From Microglena sp. YARC (lineage: Eukaryota > Chlorophyta > Chlorophyceae > Chlamydomonadales > Chlamydomonadaceae): a DNA stretch of 64,000 bases. Each line of letters begins with the position of its first letter. Positions within the stretch are counted from its first letter, which is position 1. Location of the stretch: NCBI GenBank assembly GCA_022414725.1, contig CM039462.1, positions 183,997,386 to 184,061,385 on the forward strand, given 5' to 3'. The notes under the pieces are model-generated. The model saw only the letters and a list, made by a program, of their open reading frames with translations, made no database searches and was not told the DNA's origin. The translations under genes and the position numbers were made by a program. Shown piece after piece: positions 17,639 through 26,634 of this stretch.

Positions 17639-18427
17639 TCAAGGCATTTTGGTACACAACACTTCCAGAGCCTGGAAAAACAACTTTTGGTCCTCGGCAG
17701 AGAGCGCCTTCACGACCACAGAAATACATCCGGTATTGAAAACAGTAGACAGTGTCAGCCCTAGCTTGAAGCCTCTCTCCCCACCCAAGCCCACCCCTAT
17801 GGCTGGCAGCAGAATCGTTTCCAAAAGCTGCACCACTCGCTCGCCTCGAGCTCCTGCCTCAAACTGCTTGGCAAACCCTTCTACAACAACATTGGCCCAG
17901 ACCTCCCAAACATGCGCCATGCCAGCAGATGCCTCCTCCGGCGCACTAAAACCAGACTTGGATTGCTGATCCCCTTGCCTTCTCATTCGCCGCTCACTGT
18001 CATATTCCTTGCGGCTGTCGGTGTTCATCAACACGTTCTTCGCTTGCAGAATAACTCGTGTGCGGAGGGCAGCTGCTGTTCGTTCATCTTCAGATGCCAA
18101 AGGACCTAGCTTGTCGGGATGAACCCTGACCACTTGAATGCGAAACGCCCTCAGAATTTCTTGATCAACAGCACCCTCATCAATGTCTAGAACATCGTAC
18201 AGATCTGGAAACACATCACCCCAGTCCATCATCTGCTGAGGCCAGCATATGTTTTTAGGATGCGATCGAAACCAATCTATCAATTGATCATATTTGCAAC
18301 GTGCATACAGCACGAACGTAATACGTATGCATTTTTCAGGTATATTACCTACCGCTCTCATTATTTTTATGGCAAGGCAAACACACCAAGCAAATTCATG
18401 AACTCCCCCCATGCAAAGCTTTGACAA
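17639..18427 (-). CDS. J-domain (DnaJ-like) protein
   Basis: 262 aa. A J domain spans about residues 70-140: LYDVLDIDEGAVDQEILRAF, then the invariant HPD motif (VVRVHPDKLG), then a helix ending NTDSRKEYD. The J domain stimulates the ATPase of Hsp70 chaperones, so this protein presumably recruits a host Hsp70. The C-terminal 110 residues (EVWANVVVEGFAKQFEAGAR and LLETILLPAIGVGLGGERGF) are hydrophobic and amphipathic, possibly a membrane or protein-binding domain. No Gly/Phe or zinc-finger region, so it is a type III J protein. Codon 1 at 18427 is next to a truncated MITE, which could supply the upstream region. Confidence 0.8.
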   Translation of the reverse strand: MSKLCMGGVHEFAWCVCLAIKIMRAVGNIPEKCIRITFVLYARCKYDQLIDWFRSHPKNICWPQQMMDWGDVFPDLYDVLDIDEGAVDQEILRAFRIQVVRVHPDKLGPLASEDERTAAALRTRVILQAKNVLMNTDSRKEYDSERRMRRQGDQQSKSGFSAPEEASAGMAHVWEVWANVVVEGFAKQFEAGARGERVVQLLETILLPAIGVGLGGERGFKLGLTLSTVFNTGCISVVVKALSAEDQKLFFQALEVLCTKMP

Positions 18428-18429
18428 TG

Positions 18430-18532
18430 AATGGGCGTTCCTGCCTCCCGGCCGATTTTGACTGGTTGCGAAACATGGTATGGAGCGGATTTGTGATCTG
18501 ATGTCTCAAGCTAGCTAGTCGTTCAGGAGGCT
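18430..18532. mobile_element. MITE (AATGGGCG family), truncated copy
   Basis: The left end and about 100 bp match the full-length 166-bp copies; the right TIR is missing and the sequence passes directly into the 3' flank of the coiled-coil gene. Confidence 0.8.
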
Positions 18533-18559
18533 GCTCCATGAGATGGCAAGCAAGGATTT

Positions 18560-18844
18560 TCAACAAGCAAGATGGGGTGTGAGTTTGTGCATGCCGAATG
18601 TTGCCAGTTTAACTTGGGTCAACTGAGCATCGGTCAACATCCCTTGCAGTTCATGGTACGCCTCGGCCCATGCCCTTTCCAACTCACGCTCGATCTGGGT
18701 GGACGTGGCATCCCGCACTGCTTGGATCTCCTTGTCCAGGCGCTGGATCTCCTGACGCTGGTTTGCCTGTTCCTCGAACAACACTTTGTAGTCCGCCTCA
18801 AGCTGCTGCAAACGATTATCAAAGTCACTCATCCTCCCTTCCAT
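18560..18844 (-). CDS. Small coiled-coil protein, 94 aa
   Basis: MEGRMSDFDNRLQQLEADYK followed by heptads such as QRQEIQRLDKEIQAVRDATS and ERELERAWAEAYHELQGML. Nearly the whole protein is predicted coiled coil, likely a dimer or trimer. No family recognised. Similar short coiled coils occur at 58341-58604 and 713-1012. Confidence 0.6.
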   Translation of the reverse strand: MEGRMSDFDNRLQQLEADYKVLFEEQANQRQEIQRLDKEIQAVRDATSTQIERELERAWAEAYHELQGMLTDAQLTQVKLATFGMHKLTPHLAC

Positions 18845-19159
18845 GCATGCTCAAAATTATTTTGGAAATGTGAACGGCCCGGACAGCGAATTTCTGCTGA
18901 AGGAGGCCAAAGAACGCTTCAAGACATGCGAATATTTCAACGGAAAACTCAGCACGATCAAGACCCCGTGTTCTTTTGGGCCACGGTACCAGGGAAGAGG
19001 CGATCGCTTAAGTGCGGCTGGTCCTTCAATGGATATTCTCGTTAACATCTTGCAATTTGTTGATTCACAATCGTATTGGTGTTCCACTACCCCGTGGATT
19101 TCTACACATTTAGGTTACACCGTACACGAAGCGGTTTCATTTTAGTATTCCGTCGACTG
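18845..19159 (+). mobile_element. Fanzor-family element end with captured gene fragment
   Basis: Ends at a left-type TIR (TAGTATTCCGTCGACTG, 19143-19159) next to TA, preceded by the scaffold-like block GGTTACACCGTACACGAAGC. Inside, a frame reads DPVFFWATVPGKRRSLKCGW, also present inside the element at 8263-8693, so both elements share the same captured coding fragment. The opposite end was not found; it was probably lost. Confidence 0.55.
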
Positions 19160-19174
19160 TAATGTAAAAGAATG

Positions 19175-19202
19175 GTCCCACTTTACTTTATTTGAGAACA
19201 AC
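19175..19202. mobile_element. Mariner-type family B terminus
   Basis: GTCCCACTTTACTTTATTTG then AGAACAAC: inverted end of the family whose transposase is at 49205-49840. An isolated end just upstream of the repeat-protein gene. Confidence 0.55.
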
Positions 19203-19223
19203 ACAACCGTGAGAATTTATATA

Positions 19224-20441
19224 ATGCTCGACATCGAAATTAGTCACATACTGGATCGAGTAAAAGCCGGAGAATGCAAATGGAATTGGGGTCAATTGAG
19301 TGATAATCCATACCTGACATGGGACGTCGTGTCGAGTAACCCAGACAAACCGTGGGATTGGTATTGGTTGAGCACAAACGCCAGTGTCGTCACGTGGGAC
19401 ATCGTGTCGAGTAACCCGGACAAACCATGGGACTGGAGTGGATTGAGCTCAAACGCGAGTATTTCGTGGGACATCGTGTCGAGTAACCTGGAGAAACCAT
19501 TGAGTTGGTATTGGTTGAGCGCAAACACCAGTGTCATCTCATGGGACATTGTATCGAGTAACCTGGACAAACCATGGAATTGGCGTGGATTGAGTGCGAA
19601 TCCCGGAGTAGCCACTTGGGACATCGTCTCGAGTAACCTGGACAAACCATGGTATTGGAGTGGATTGAGCACAAACACCATAGCCACATGGGAAATCGTG
19701 TCGAGTAACCTGGACAAACCATGGGATTGGTATTGGTTGAGCACAAACCCCAATGTCACATGGGACATCGTGTGTAGTAACCTGGACAAGCCGTGGAACT
19801 GGCGTGGATTGAGTGCGAATCCCGGAGTAGTCACATTGGATATTGTCGTGACGAACCCGGACAAGCCGTGGGATTGGTATTATTTGAGCACAAACCCCAG
19901 TGTAGCCACCTGGGATATTGTCGTGACTAACCCGGACAAGCCGTGGGATTGGTGTGGATTGAGTGCGAATCCCGGGGTAGCCACCCTGGATATTGTCTCG
20001 AGTAACCCGGACAAACCATGGGATTGGTATTGGTTGAGCACACCCCCCAGTGTAGCCACATGGGACATCGTGTCGAGTAACATGGACAAACCATGGGATT
20101 GGTATTATTTGAGCACAAACCCCAGTGTAGCCACCTGGGATATTGTCTCGAGTAACCCGGACAAGCCGTGGAACTGGCTTGGATTGAGTGCGAATCCCGG
20201 AGTAGCCACTTGGGACATTGTCTCGAGTAACCCGGACAAACCATGGGACTGGCATTTATTGAGTAGAAACCGCAACATGTTGGTATCCGTCCAAGACGCG
20301 TGCCGTTTAGTGCGAAGACGCAGAGCCGCAGCGACTATTCAGGAAACATGGAGACACGTGAATACAAACCCGAGTTATGTTGTGTGCCGACGCAGACTCT
20401 TGAAAGAATTCATTACACTCCCGTTGGTGAGTACAATGTAA
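19224..20441 (+). CDS. NPDKPWDW-repeat protein
   Basis: 405 aa from the ATG at 19224 (a GTG five codons upstream is less likely). About 14 units of roughly 25 residues follow the pattern LSxNPxVxTWDIVSSNPDKP then WDWYW. Such Trp/Pro/Asp-rich repeats are widespread in giant-virus genomes; their function is not established. The C-terminus is a conserved cap: RRRRAAATIQETWRHVNTNP followed by a basic tail, containing an IQ-like helix shared with the paralogues at 39389 and 48104. The frame is intact. Confidence 0.8.
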   Translation: MLDIEISHILDRVKAGECKWNWGQLSDNPYLTWDVVSSNPDKPWDWYWLSTNASVVTWDIVSSNPDKPWDWSGLSSNASISWDIVSSNLEKPLSWYWLSANTSVISWDIVSSNLDKPWNWRGLSANPGVATWDIVSSNLDKPWYWSGLSTNTIATWEIVSSNLDKPWDWYWLSTNPNVTWDIVCSNLDKPWNWRGLSANPGVVTLDIVVTNPDKPWDWYYLSTNPSVATWDIVVTNPDKPWDWCGLSANPGVATLDIVSSNPDKPWDWYWLSTPPSVATWDIVSSNMDKPWDWYYLSTNPSVATWDIVSSNPDKPWNWLGLSANPGVATWDIVSSNPDKPWDWHLLSRNRNMLVSVQDACRLVRRRRAAATIQETWRHVNTNPSYVVCRRRLLKEFITLPLVSTM

Positions 20442-20795
20442 GTACAAGTAGTAGTAGCCCAAAACGCCTCTCGTACAATCATAGACATTTCAGCATTTAA
20501 GCTGACCAACATCATCCACATGACACGGCAATGCGGTAGCGTATCGTTGTAGTTGTTTTCGGGGGGTAGATTTTTGCAGGGCTTTTTGTAGTTGTTTTCG
20601 GGGGTAGCTTTTTCCCGATCTGTCTCATTCCATTGAGTTTAACTGTTTTCAGGTGCATAAAAGGGTTCTAAGTTCATGATGTCAACTGCGGCCGCTGCAA
20701 CGCTGCAGAGAAGGCGTGTTGTCATCATATCACTGTAGTTCATTGCACAATGTGGATGTGCGGTTGCTTACTACCACTGAGTATCAGATTGATGC
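20442..20795. other. Intergenic stretch upstream of transposon F1
   Basis: Contains two TGTAGTTGTTTTCGGGG direct repeats (20549 and 20589) and a CAGC-ATTTAA-GCTG hairpin near 20492 that recurs near 29292. From about 20677 to 20795 one frame is open and in phase with the gene at 24259 if the transposon is removed. Confidence 0.45.
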
Positions 20796-20797
20796 TA

Positions 20798-20918
20798 CAC
20801 TCGACGGAATACTAAAATGAAACCGCTGTCTGGAGTGTACGGTACACCTTATGGTGTAACCTTATGGTGTAGCAACCCACGGGGCAGTGGAACACCATCA
20901 TGTTTTTTTTGTAGCCCA
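20798..20918 (-). ncRNA. Candidate omega-RNA scaffold of element F1
   Basis: The 121-bp segment between the Fanzor stop codon and the left TIR is conserved in several other copies that have lost the Fanzor gene. It contains AAGGTGTACCGTACACT, a near-perfect 6-7 bp stem with a minimal loop. In characterised Fanzor/TnpB systems the guide RNA scaffold overlaps this 3' transposon end and the guide is the flanking host DNA. Here the guide would begin TAGCATCAATCTGATACTC. Transcription is not shown. Confidence 0.45.
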
Positions 20919-23270
20919 TCAACAACACGCATCCCTGCAAAATGGAAGCGGTCTCCCTTGACCCAACAGTTCCATGCAGTGCAGCCTTGCGATTGTGAGA
21001 GCAGAGGAGCGGTCCCGGTCCGAGTAAGTGCTGGTTTCTGGAGAGAATCGCAGTCCTCGTACCTCAGGGTACCGCTTGATCGAGTTGTTGTCGACAAGAG
21101 AGGGGGCTAAGCCACCCCTCCTGTGTTTTTCTTGGATTTGTTTACGTGTGCAGCTACACCCTCACCGCCAACTGGTCGCGATAAGAGACATTTGGAGTCT
21201 CCTTCAATGGGGTGTGACTCAACAACTCGTAACCTAGACGAATCTGCCCTTCCGTGGTTATTTGGACACTTGGAATTTTTGTAAACACATTCCTTCTTGG
21301 CACCGGTTTCCCAAGACATGAGAGTCGTCTTGAACTCATCTGTCACATGAACCTCCTCTTTGAAGAGGCGCTTGCAGGAAGCGAACATAGATCCCGTAGG
21401 CACAGCTACCTCTCCTGGTCCGGTAGCCTTCAGAGTCGTGATTGCAGAACCATATGCTACGCGAACCCTCAGGTCAGGATGATCCAACTTCATGTTGCGC
21501 TTGATCCCTGCCCAAAATGAGTCCATAGCCTTGCGCTTGCCAATGTACCTCTGAAAGTTGTCTCTGGATTCTCTGCGAAGGAGTGCCATCCTCCACCACT
21601 CGTCGGAAAACGTAGCGTAATTTTTCAAGTAAGCCGAGATATCATCTGTCCTGGATGTACTCAACGCTGCTCCATTTTCACGAAGAGACTCCCATCTAGG
21701 AATCATGTCTGAGAAACATTTTTCTTGCTGTTTTTTCTGTTTCTTGATACCAGACTTGTGATAAAAAGCTCCGCGTGTAAGCTTCCATGTCTTGCTTTTG
21801 TCGTCTGCCAGATACGTGACTGTAGCGATGTTGCTCCTACCAGGATCCACACCCAGAACGACGATACCCATATCGGGCAATGTCGTTTTGAGTTTATGGT
21901 CATACTGTTCTGAGACGCTCATACCTTCATCGTCACGAGACCTCTTACTTGCCTTCTTCAGATCGGATACACGAACCTGTACTGTCTTGCTGTACTGCAT
22001 GCTCAATGAGACTCCGTCAGTACAGATGCTACAATCGAACACCCACCCCGTCTTGACAGGTGGCTTCTTGAAGAAGGAACCTGCGACTTTTTTTTCGGGC
22101 GTTCACGAGCGTGTCATACCTACCCTTTGCATGTCTGTACTCGTCAGTATCCTTGATATCATTAACGTCAGCATCGTACTTCTGTTGGGCCAACTTGTAT
22201 GCCTCCCATTCACCAGGACCACATGATTTTTTCTTCTTAACTGCAGGCTTCAGAGGCAACATGAAGCGGTCGGGATCCTTTACATCTTTCCACTTTGAAA
22301 GCTCGACGATGTTTGGGTCTTTGGGGAACACGTGCCTGAATAGGTTCACGAGGGTCTTCATGTCAAGGCGGACATGCGCCCGTTGGACATTAAAGATGGG
22401 CATCAACCGGATACGACGTGCACCAATAGCCTCCAACCGTGTCTGCATCCAATAATTGAAACGGACCATGGTCGGGAAGTCCATGTCTTTGCCATAGTCA
22501 TCATAAAGTCGACTTCCATCTGGAACTTTCAGCCTGACTCGAACTTCACGGACATACTCCTGAACAGACTCTGGCCAAGATTCCATCTCCTGTATTTCTT
22601 GTTGGATAACCCTCATCACGTCGTACACACGGATGGTCTTCGGAGCTCCCAGTGCATTCAAAGTAGCCTTAGTGAGGCGGGTAAGACGAGGTACCAGAGG
22701 AACCCATGCGTTGTTCGACACGACAGTGCTCAATGTGTGACCGGCATAGTTCAAAACCTGGTCGAAATAGATAGGGTAGGAGTTGATGTAGTCAGGGTCA
22801 TCGCTACCAAGCACCTTTCCGATTACGTCTTTCACGTATTCGTATGATATTCTACTCTCCTCATCTGGAAAGACACCGTCAACTCCGATCCTTAGCCAAT
22901 CCTTCCAGTAGGTATCCTTCATATCGTACATATTCGGAATCGGCAGGTCGCCCTCCATGAGCCTCGTGACATGGAAAGTCAGCACCAGACTGGAACGCCG
23001 CAACATGCGGCTCACCACATTGACGAGCTGATCCACATGCCCCCTGAACTTACCGAATTCTTCATCGTCAAGACTCATTGCCTTCTTCAGGGCGCATTTC
23101 ACGACGCACATCTTTTCCACCGTCTTGTACTCTGGAGGGGGTCTGGCGATGAGACCATTGTCTTCGCATAAACGGACAATATCGTCCTTCTTGTCCTTTG
23201 ATGAGTATGCTACTTCGGCCAATTTTAGTAGCTCCTTCAATTTCGCGACTGTCGGAGGTTTCGTTGCCAT
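20919..23270 (-). pseudogene. Fanzor (TnpB-like RNA-guided nuclease), frameshifted
   Basis: From ATG 23270 (MATKPPTVAKLKELLKLAEV, a SAP/HeH-like start). The N-terminal half runs to 22029, where an 8-A run (CCCGAAAAAAAAGTCG) shifts the frame; copy F2 has an in-phase run at this point. The C-terminal half resumes with TDGVSLSMQYSK, RuvC-I Asp in VLGVDPGRSNI, and DEFKTT (motif II Glu); a stop at 21107 and another phase change separate the RuvC-III segment, SDRDRSSALTIARL, near 21030-20970. All three catalytic acidic residues are thus present in the DNA but not in one frame. The zinc-finger region between II and III is poorly preserved (KCPNNHGR). If the indels are sequence errors, this would be a complete nuclease of about 780 residues. 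Confidence 0.85.
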
Positions 23271-23299
23271 CTTACATAATTTATACATCACAGAACTCT

Positions 23300-24211
23300 T
23301 TATACAAACATCACATACGTGTTCCATATGTGGTCAAAACAACCCATAATGATTTTATCAGTGAGGTTGCTGAATGCTAAGGAAATCATATCAGACACGT
23401 GCGTCTTTGTATCGTTTGGTATATAGTTCAATCGACGAAAGTCCTTCTTCACCTTAGCGAAGCACAGCTCAATAGCATTGAATTCTGGACTGTAAGGAGG
23501 AGTGTAACAAATATTTACGGGGCTTCTGAGGACCAAGTTCTTATGGATACTGGCGTTGTCCATTATTACTACTGAATTATTGCACAAACTCAATGAGTCA
23601 ATAAATGCAGCGAAGTCCGTCTTCTTCACAGATCCTTTCTTCACAACGAACTCCTTCCTACCATCTGAAAAAAACTGCCATCAACAAACTTATGGTGTAC
23701 CCACCCCACCAGTAGTTTTAACGATAACAGGTTTTCCTACAGGGGAATACCCATAATGTGGCTTGAGACGCTCACTAAACCCACATTCGTCAACTGATAC
23801 TAAAATTTTCCCAGCATTGATTGTATCCTTGTATCTACTACAAAATTCAGTGACAAGTGTAACTAAGTCCCCTTTACACTGTCCACGGAGTTTGCTCCTT
23901 TTTCTTGTAAAGCCAATGAGTTTTATGAAACGATACACTGTTTTAGTTGATAATCGTAAATTGTGAGTACTTTTGAAAAATGCAACAACACCTCTTGCGG
24001 TTGTGCATTGAGTTGACAATAAAAACAATTTCAACAACTCTTTGTTCGTCTCGAAAAGTTTGCTTACAAATTCACGTCGTTTTCGATTTACACCAAAGCG
24101 TTTCCACCTCCACAGAGTAGAACGACTGATGTTCGTAAACACAGAAGTTTTTAACACACCCAAGTCAGCGACCATTCTTAACGCCAATTTTCTAACGGCG
24201 ATGTCGTACAT
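23300..24211 (-). pseudogene. IS630/Tc1-mariner-type transposase with clustered indels
   Basis: Begins MYDIAVRKLALRMVADLGVL with an N-terminal helix-turn-helix; catalytic core with ILVSVDECGF (first D), VVIMDNASIHKN (second D) and YSPEFNAIELCF (E). Between 23640 and 23700 three separate one-base insertions relative to copy F2 (an extra G, A and T in short runs) break and then restore the frame, so about 20 residues are garbled. It ends about 30 bp before the Fanzor ATG, which fits a shared transcript. The transposase moves the whole element by TA-targeted cut and paste. Confidence 0.85.
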
Positions 24212-24258
24212 TTATTTCCATCTGATATATGTTTCATTTTACTGTTCCGCCGACTGTA

Positions 24259-25542
24259 GGATTAGACGCTGCTCTGGACACGGTGATTTCAAGACTGCTA
24301 CTAGGGCATTGCTAGTTTTGCTCGAGACAGCCACACCGTATGCTGTTTCACCTGTGATTATGCGCAAAGCATCAAAGGGGGTTGCGAGGATGCTACAGTT
24401 TTACAACGACATTACGACTGAGCTTACATTGGACATGAACGGTGTTGCTTGCTTGATCGCCAGCATGCCCACCGTCTTTCTGAGCACTGCGCTTAATGCG
24501 TGTGGTCGGCAGGTCAGCATAGGTACCGACAAGGTCAGCCCACAGTTCCACCAGCTGTACACCCACATGTTCATTCGGACATGTAATGAGCGTACACATG
24601 AACACTGTCATCTGGTGGGACTGGTCAGTCTCTTCATTGCAACTCGTTCCCAGTCCCAGATGCTTGCCGTCATAGATGCACTCAGTCAAGACGGTCTTGG
24701 AAATCTGTTTCGACTTTTAGCTGAACTACCAGCTAAGATACCCATACCATGCATCGATGTGTTCATCCATGTGGCCAATGAATGTGTAGCGACAGCACAT
24801 CTGCCAGCAGGGGTGGAGGATCTCTTTATCCGGTCCGCGATTGCAATCCTGCTAGACAATGAGACAGCGGGGGGCCACTGTTGCATCAATTTCAAAAACG
24901 ATGCTGCGTGTAGCAATAGCAGAGCCTGCTTATGCCCAGGCCATGGCAACAGCACTTGAACCGCACATGGCTGTCGCGCCAACACTTAAGCTTGCTCGTG
25001 ATCTGCTTCTGAATCCATGCTCTATTCATTTACCCGATTATGCACTGAGACAATTGGGGATGCGCCAGTCTCTTCATGACAGGGTACGCATATTATGCGA
25101 ATTGATAACCTTGGATGTCCCTGCGGAAGCAGTGTTACCACTCACGCAGACACTGCCCTCGCATAGTGGTGGTAGGTTAGTGGACATAAACGGCGTGGAT
25201 GGACTGCAAAATAGACTTTGCGACCATGTGTGCGATACAAGTAAAGCGAAAATTCAGGCGGCTACAAATTTGTTGTGTGAAATGGTCAACCAACATGGAG
25301 CGCACCATCCTGGTGCCCAACTCCTTGTATGGCTCTGCACAGTTGCTGTAGAGTTCAAGCCAAGTATCGACCGTATCAGCACCGCTATGGGAATACGCAT
25401 CCTTTTTAGCAGCAGCTTCGGCTACTCACACATGGTCACAATGACTAACTTGGGCATTGGTAACTTAGCATGCGTGTATCCTCAACACAGTTGGGTAAAC
25501 GGCGACGACGATATGCACTGTTGGATGCTCTTTTACGAATAA
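24259..25542 (+). pseudogene. Helical-repeat gene interrupted by F1
   Basis: Coding frame directly abuts the F1 right end (HGDFKTATRALLVLLETATP). The product is all-helical with blocks such as VACLIASMPTVFLSTALNAC and LLCEMVNQHGAHHPGAQLLV, resembling HEAT/ARM-like solenoids, although no defined family is recognised. A 6-G run near 24872 (AGCGGGGGGCC) shifts the frame between two halves (to 24959, and 24859 onward). The 5' part probably lies left of F1: the frame at 20677-20795 is open and in phase across the TA. So at least one insertion plus one frameshift disable the gene. Confidence 0.6.
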
Positions 25543-25571
25543 TTTTCGTACACTGCAAAAGCAGTCAAAGC

Positions 25572-26351
25572 GAACGGAGGAAATGATCGGATAACGCACG
25601 CACGGCGGCGAATGTCACGACGCATGCCTCACACAGCCTTACACACGCGAATCTCTCTCTCTGTCCAACTGCGACTCATTCAATGCGCCGAACAAACCAG
25701 AATTCGCCCCCCACGTGGTGCAATGCATTTGTTCAGGCCAAAAAAATGGGGAGACGTTGATTCATTTTGTTCGTCCACCGAGTGTAGAGACATATCGACC
25801 AAACGGAAGAAAAAGTCCAATGATCAACAATTTGCAATATAGTGTGTTGCACGGAGTATTATGTGCACTGGGTCCTGCAGACAGTGTCCGGTTGGCATCA
25901 TGCTCGAAATCTCTTAACCACTCCATTATGAGTTTGGCAAGTCTTGAGACTTTGATACCAATACTACGGGAGCGATTGAAGGAGGCTTGTTGGTCACTAT
26001 TACAAGCTGGGTATTGTGTTGGAGTCACAAATACACTTGCCAGTTCCATATCGAGCGAGAATTCGATGATAACATTCACCTACACAGATAAGATGTTACA
26101 CGAATGTGATTATTTCGTCAGGGGTGCACCTGAAACAACGATGTATCGCTTTCAAGCTTTGATTAGGGAAACTGTGGTCAACAACATGAAGATGTTTGGA
26201 GAAGTCTTCGACAGGTACATCATCCATACGAATGCACGGCTGCAGCGAAAGGGCAATCGCCCAACAATCCGTGCGAAGAAGCTTGAAAAACATTTCGCTA
26301 GATGTGCAGAACAATTATCACGAGTCGCCCAAACCATGAGTTCAGCTACTA
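25572..26351. repeat. Segmental duplication Z, copy 1
   Basis: About 95% identical to 29857-30722, including 250 bp of upstream sequence (GCGAACGGAGGAAATGATCG...). Both copies end at the same TA next to a Fanzor-family TIR. Confidence 0.85.
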
Positions 26352-26374
26352 CAGTCGGCGGAACAGTAAAATGA
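25820..26374 (+). CDS. F-box-like hypothetical protein, copy 1
   Basis: Start ATG 25820 (MINNLQYSVLHGVLCALGPA). The first 45 residues, with DSVRLASCSKSLNHSIMSLA, look like an F-box or related helical adaptor; the rest is helical (LIPILRERLKEACWSLLQAG; RETVVNNMKMFGEVFDRYII). The last six codons and stop codon come from a transposon TIR that begins at 26352, so the natural C-terminus is lost. The paralogue at 30191 has the same disruption at the same position. Function unknown. Confidence 0.6.
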   Translation: MINNLQYSVLHGVLCALGPADSVRLASCSKSLNHSIMSLASLETLIPILRERLKEACWSLLQAGYCVGVTNTLASSISSENSMITFTYTDKMLHECDYFVRGAPETTMYRFQALIRETVVNNMKMFGEVFDRYIIHTNARLQRKGNRPTIRAKKLEKHFARCAEQLSRVAQTMSSATTVGGTVK

Positions 26375-26378
26375 AACG
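26352..26378. mobile_element. Fanzor-family right-type TIR, solitary
   Basis: CAGTCGGCGGAACAGTAAAA after TA at 26350-26351. The usual transposase 5' region (ATATATCAG) does not follow; instead a 49-codon frame (MKRLNALTPYNPTIYRIMER) of unknown origin starts here and ends at 26520. Confidence 0.65.
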
Positions 26379-26512
26379 TCTGAATGCTTTGACTCCATAC
26401 AATCCAACCATCTACCGAATAATGGAGAGGATGTACATCACCCGACCTGGATTGGATAAGTGGGGGAATAAATACTTGCGCAAGCGTCACAAGGGAGGTG
26501 CATGGGCCTCGG

Positions 26513-26634
26513 TAGTATAAATAAATAATGAGTTGGGATTTTATAAAAGGCTATAGACCATTTTATAATAAAATTATAATAACTATAAACCATCCTGTGC
26601 GCTTGCATGCATTGTACACACATGTTTATAGAAC
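26513..26634 (+). promoter_or_regulatory. Conserved upstream module of F-box/ankyrin gene
   Basis: TATAAATAAATAATGAGTTG, an AT-rich insert (TTTTATAATAAAATTATAAT), CATCCTGTGCGCTTGCATGC and ACATGTTTATAGAACATG. Same order and orientation as 2306-2389, but 38 bp longer. Confidence 0.5.

Larger units (their letters stand above)
20798..24256. mobile_element. Fanzor-carrying Tc1/mariner-type transposon F1
   Basis: 3,459 bp bounded by imperfect inverted repeats: CACTCGACGGAATACTAAAA at the left, and CAGTCGGCGGAACAGTAAAA (reverse complement) at the right, flanked by TA on both sides (20796-20797, 24257-24258), as expected for Tc1/mariner insertion. It carries, on the minus strand, a transposase (24211-23300) followed by a Fanzor (23270-20919). 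Fanzors are eukaryotic and viral relatives of TnpB, RNA-guided nucleases known to ride on mariner-like and other transposons. Both genes contain single-base frameshifts. Confidence 0.9.

Noticed and set aside
19539..20255. 238-codon minus-strand frame
   Set aside because: Mirror of the NPDKPWDW repeats; the plus-strand gene with its conserved cap is the real one.
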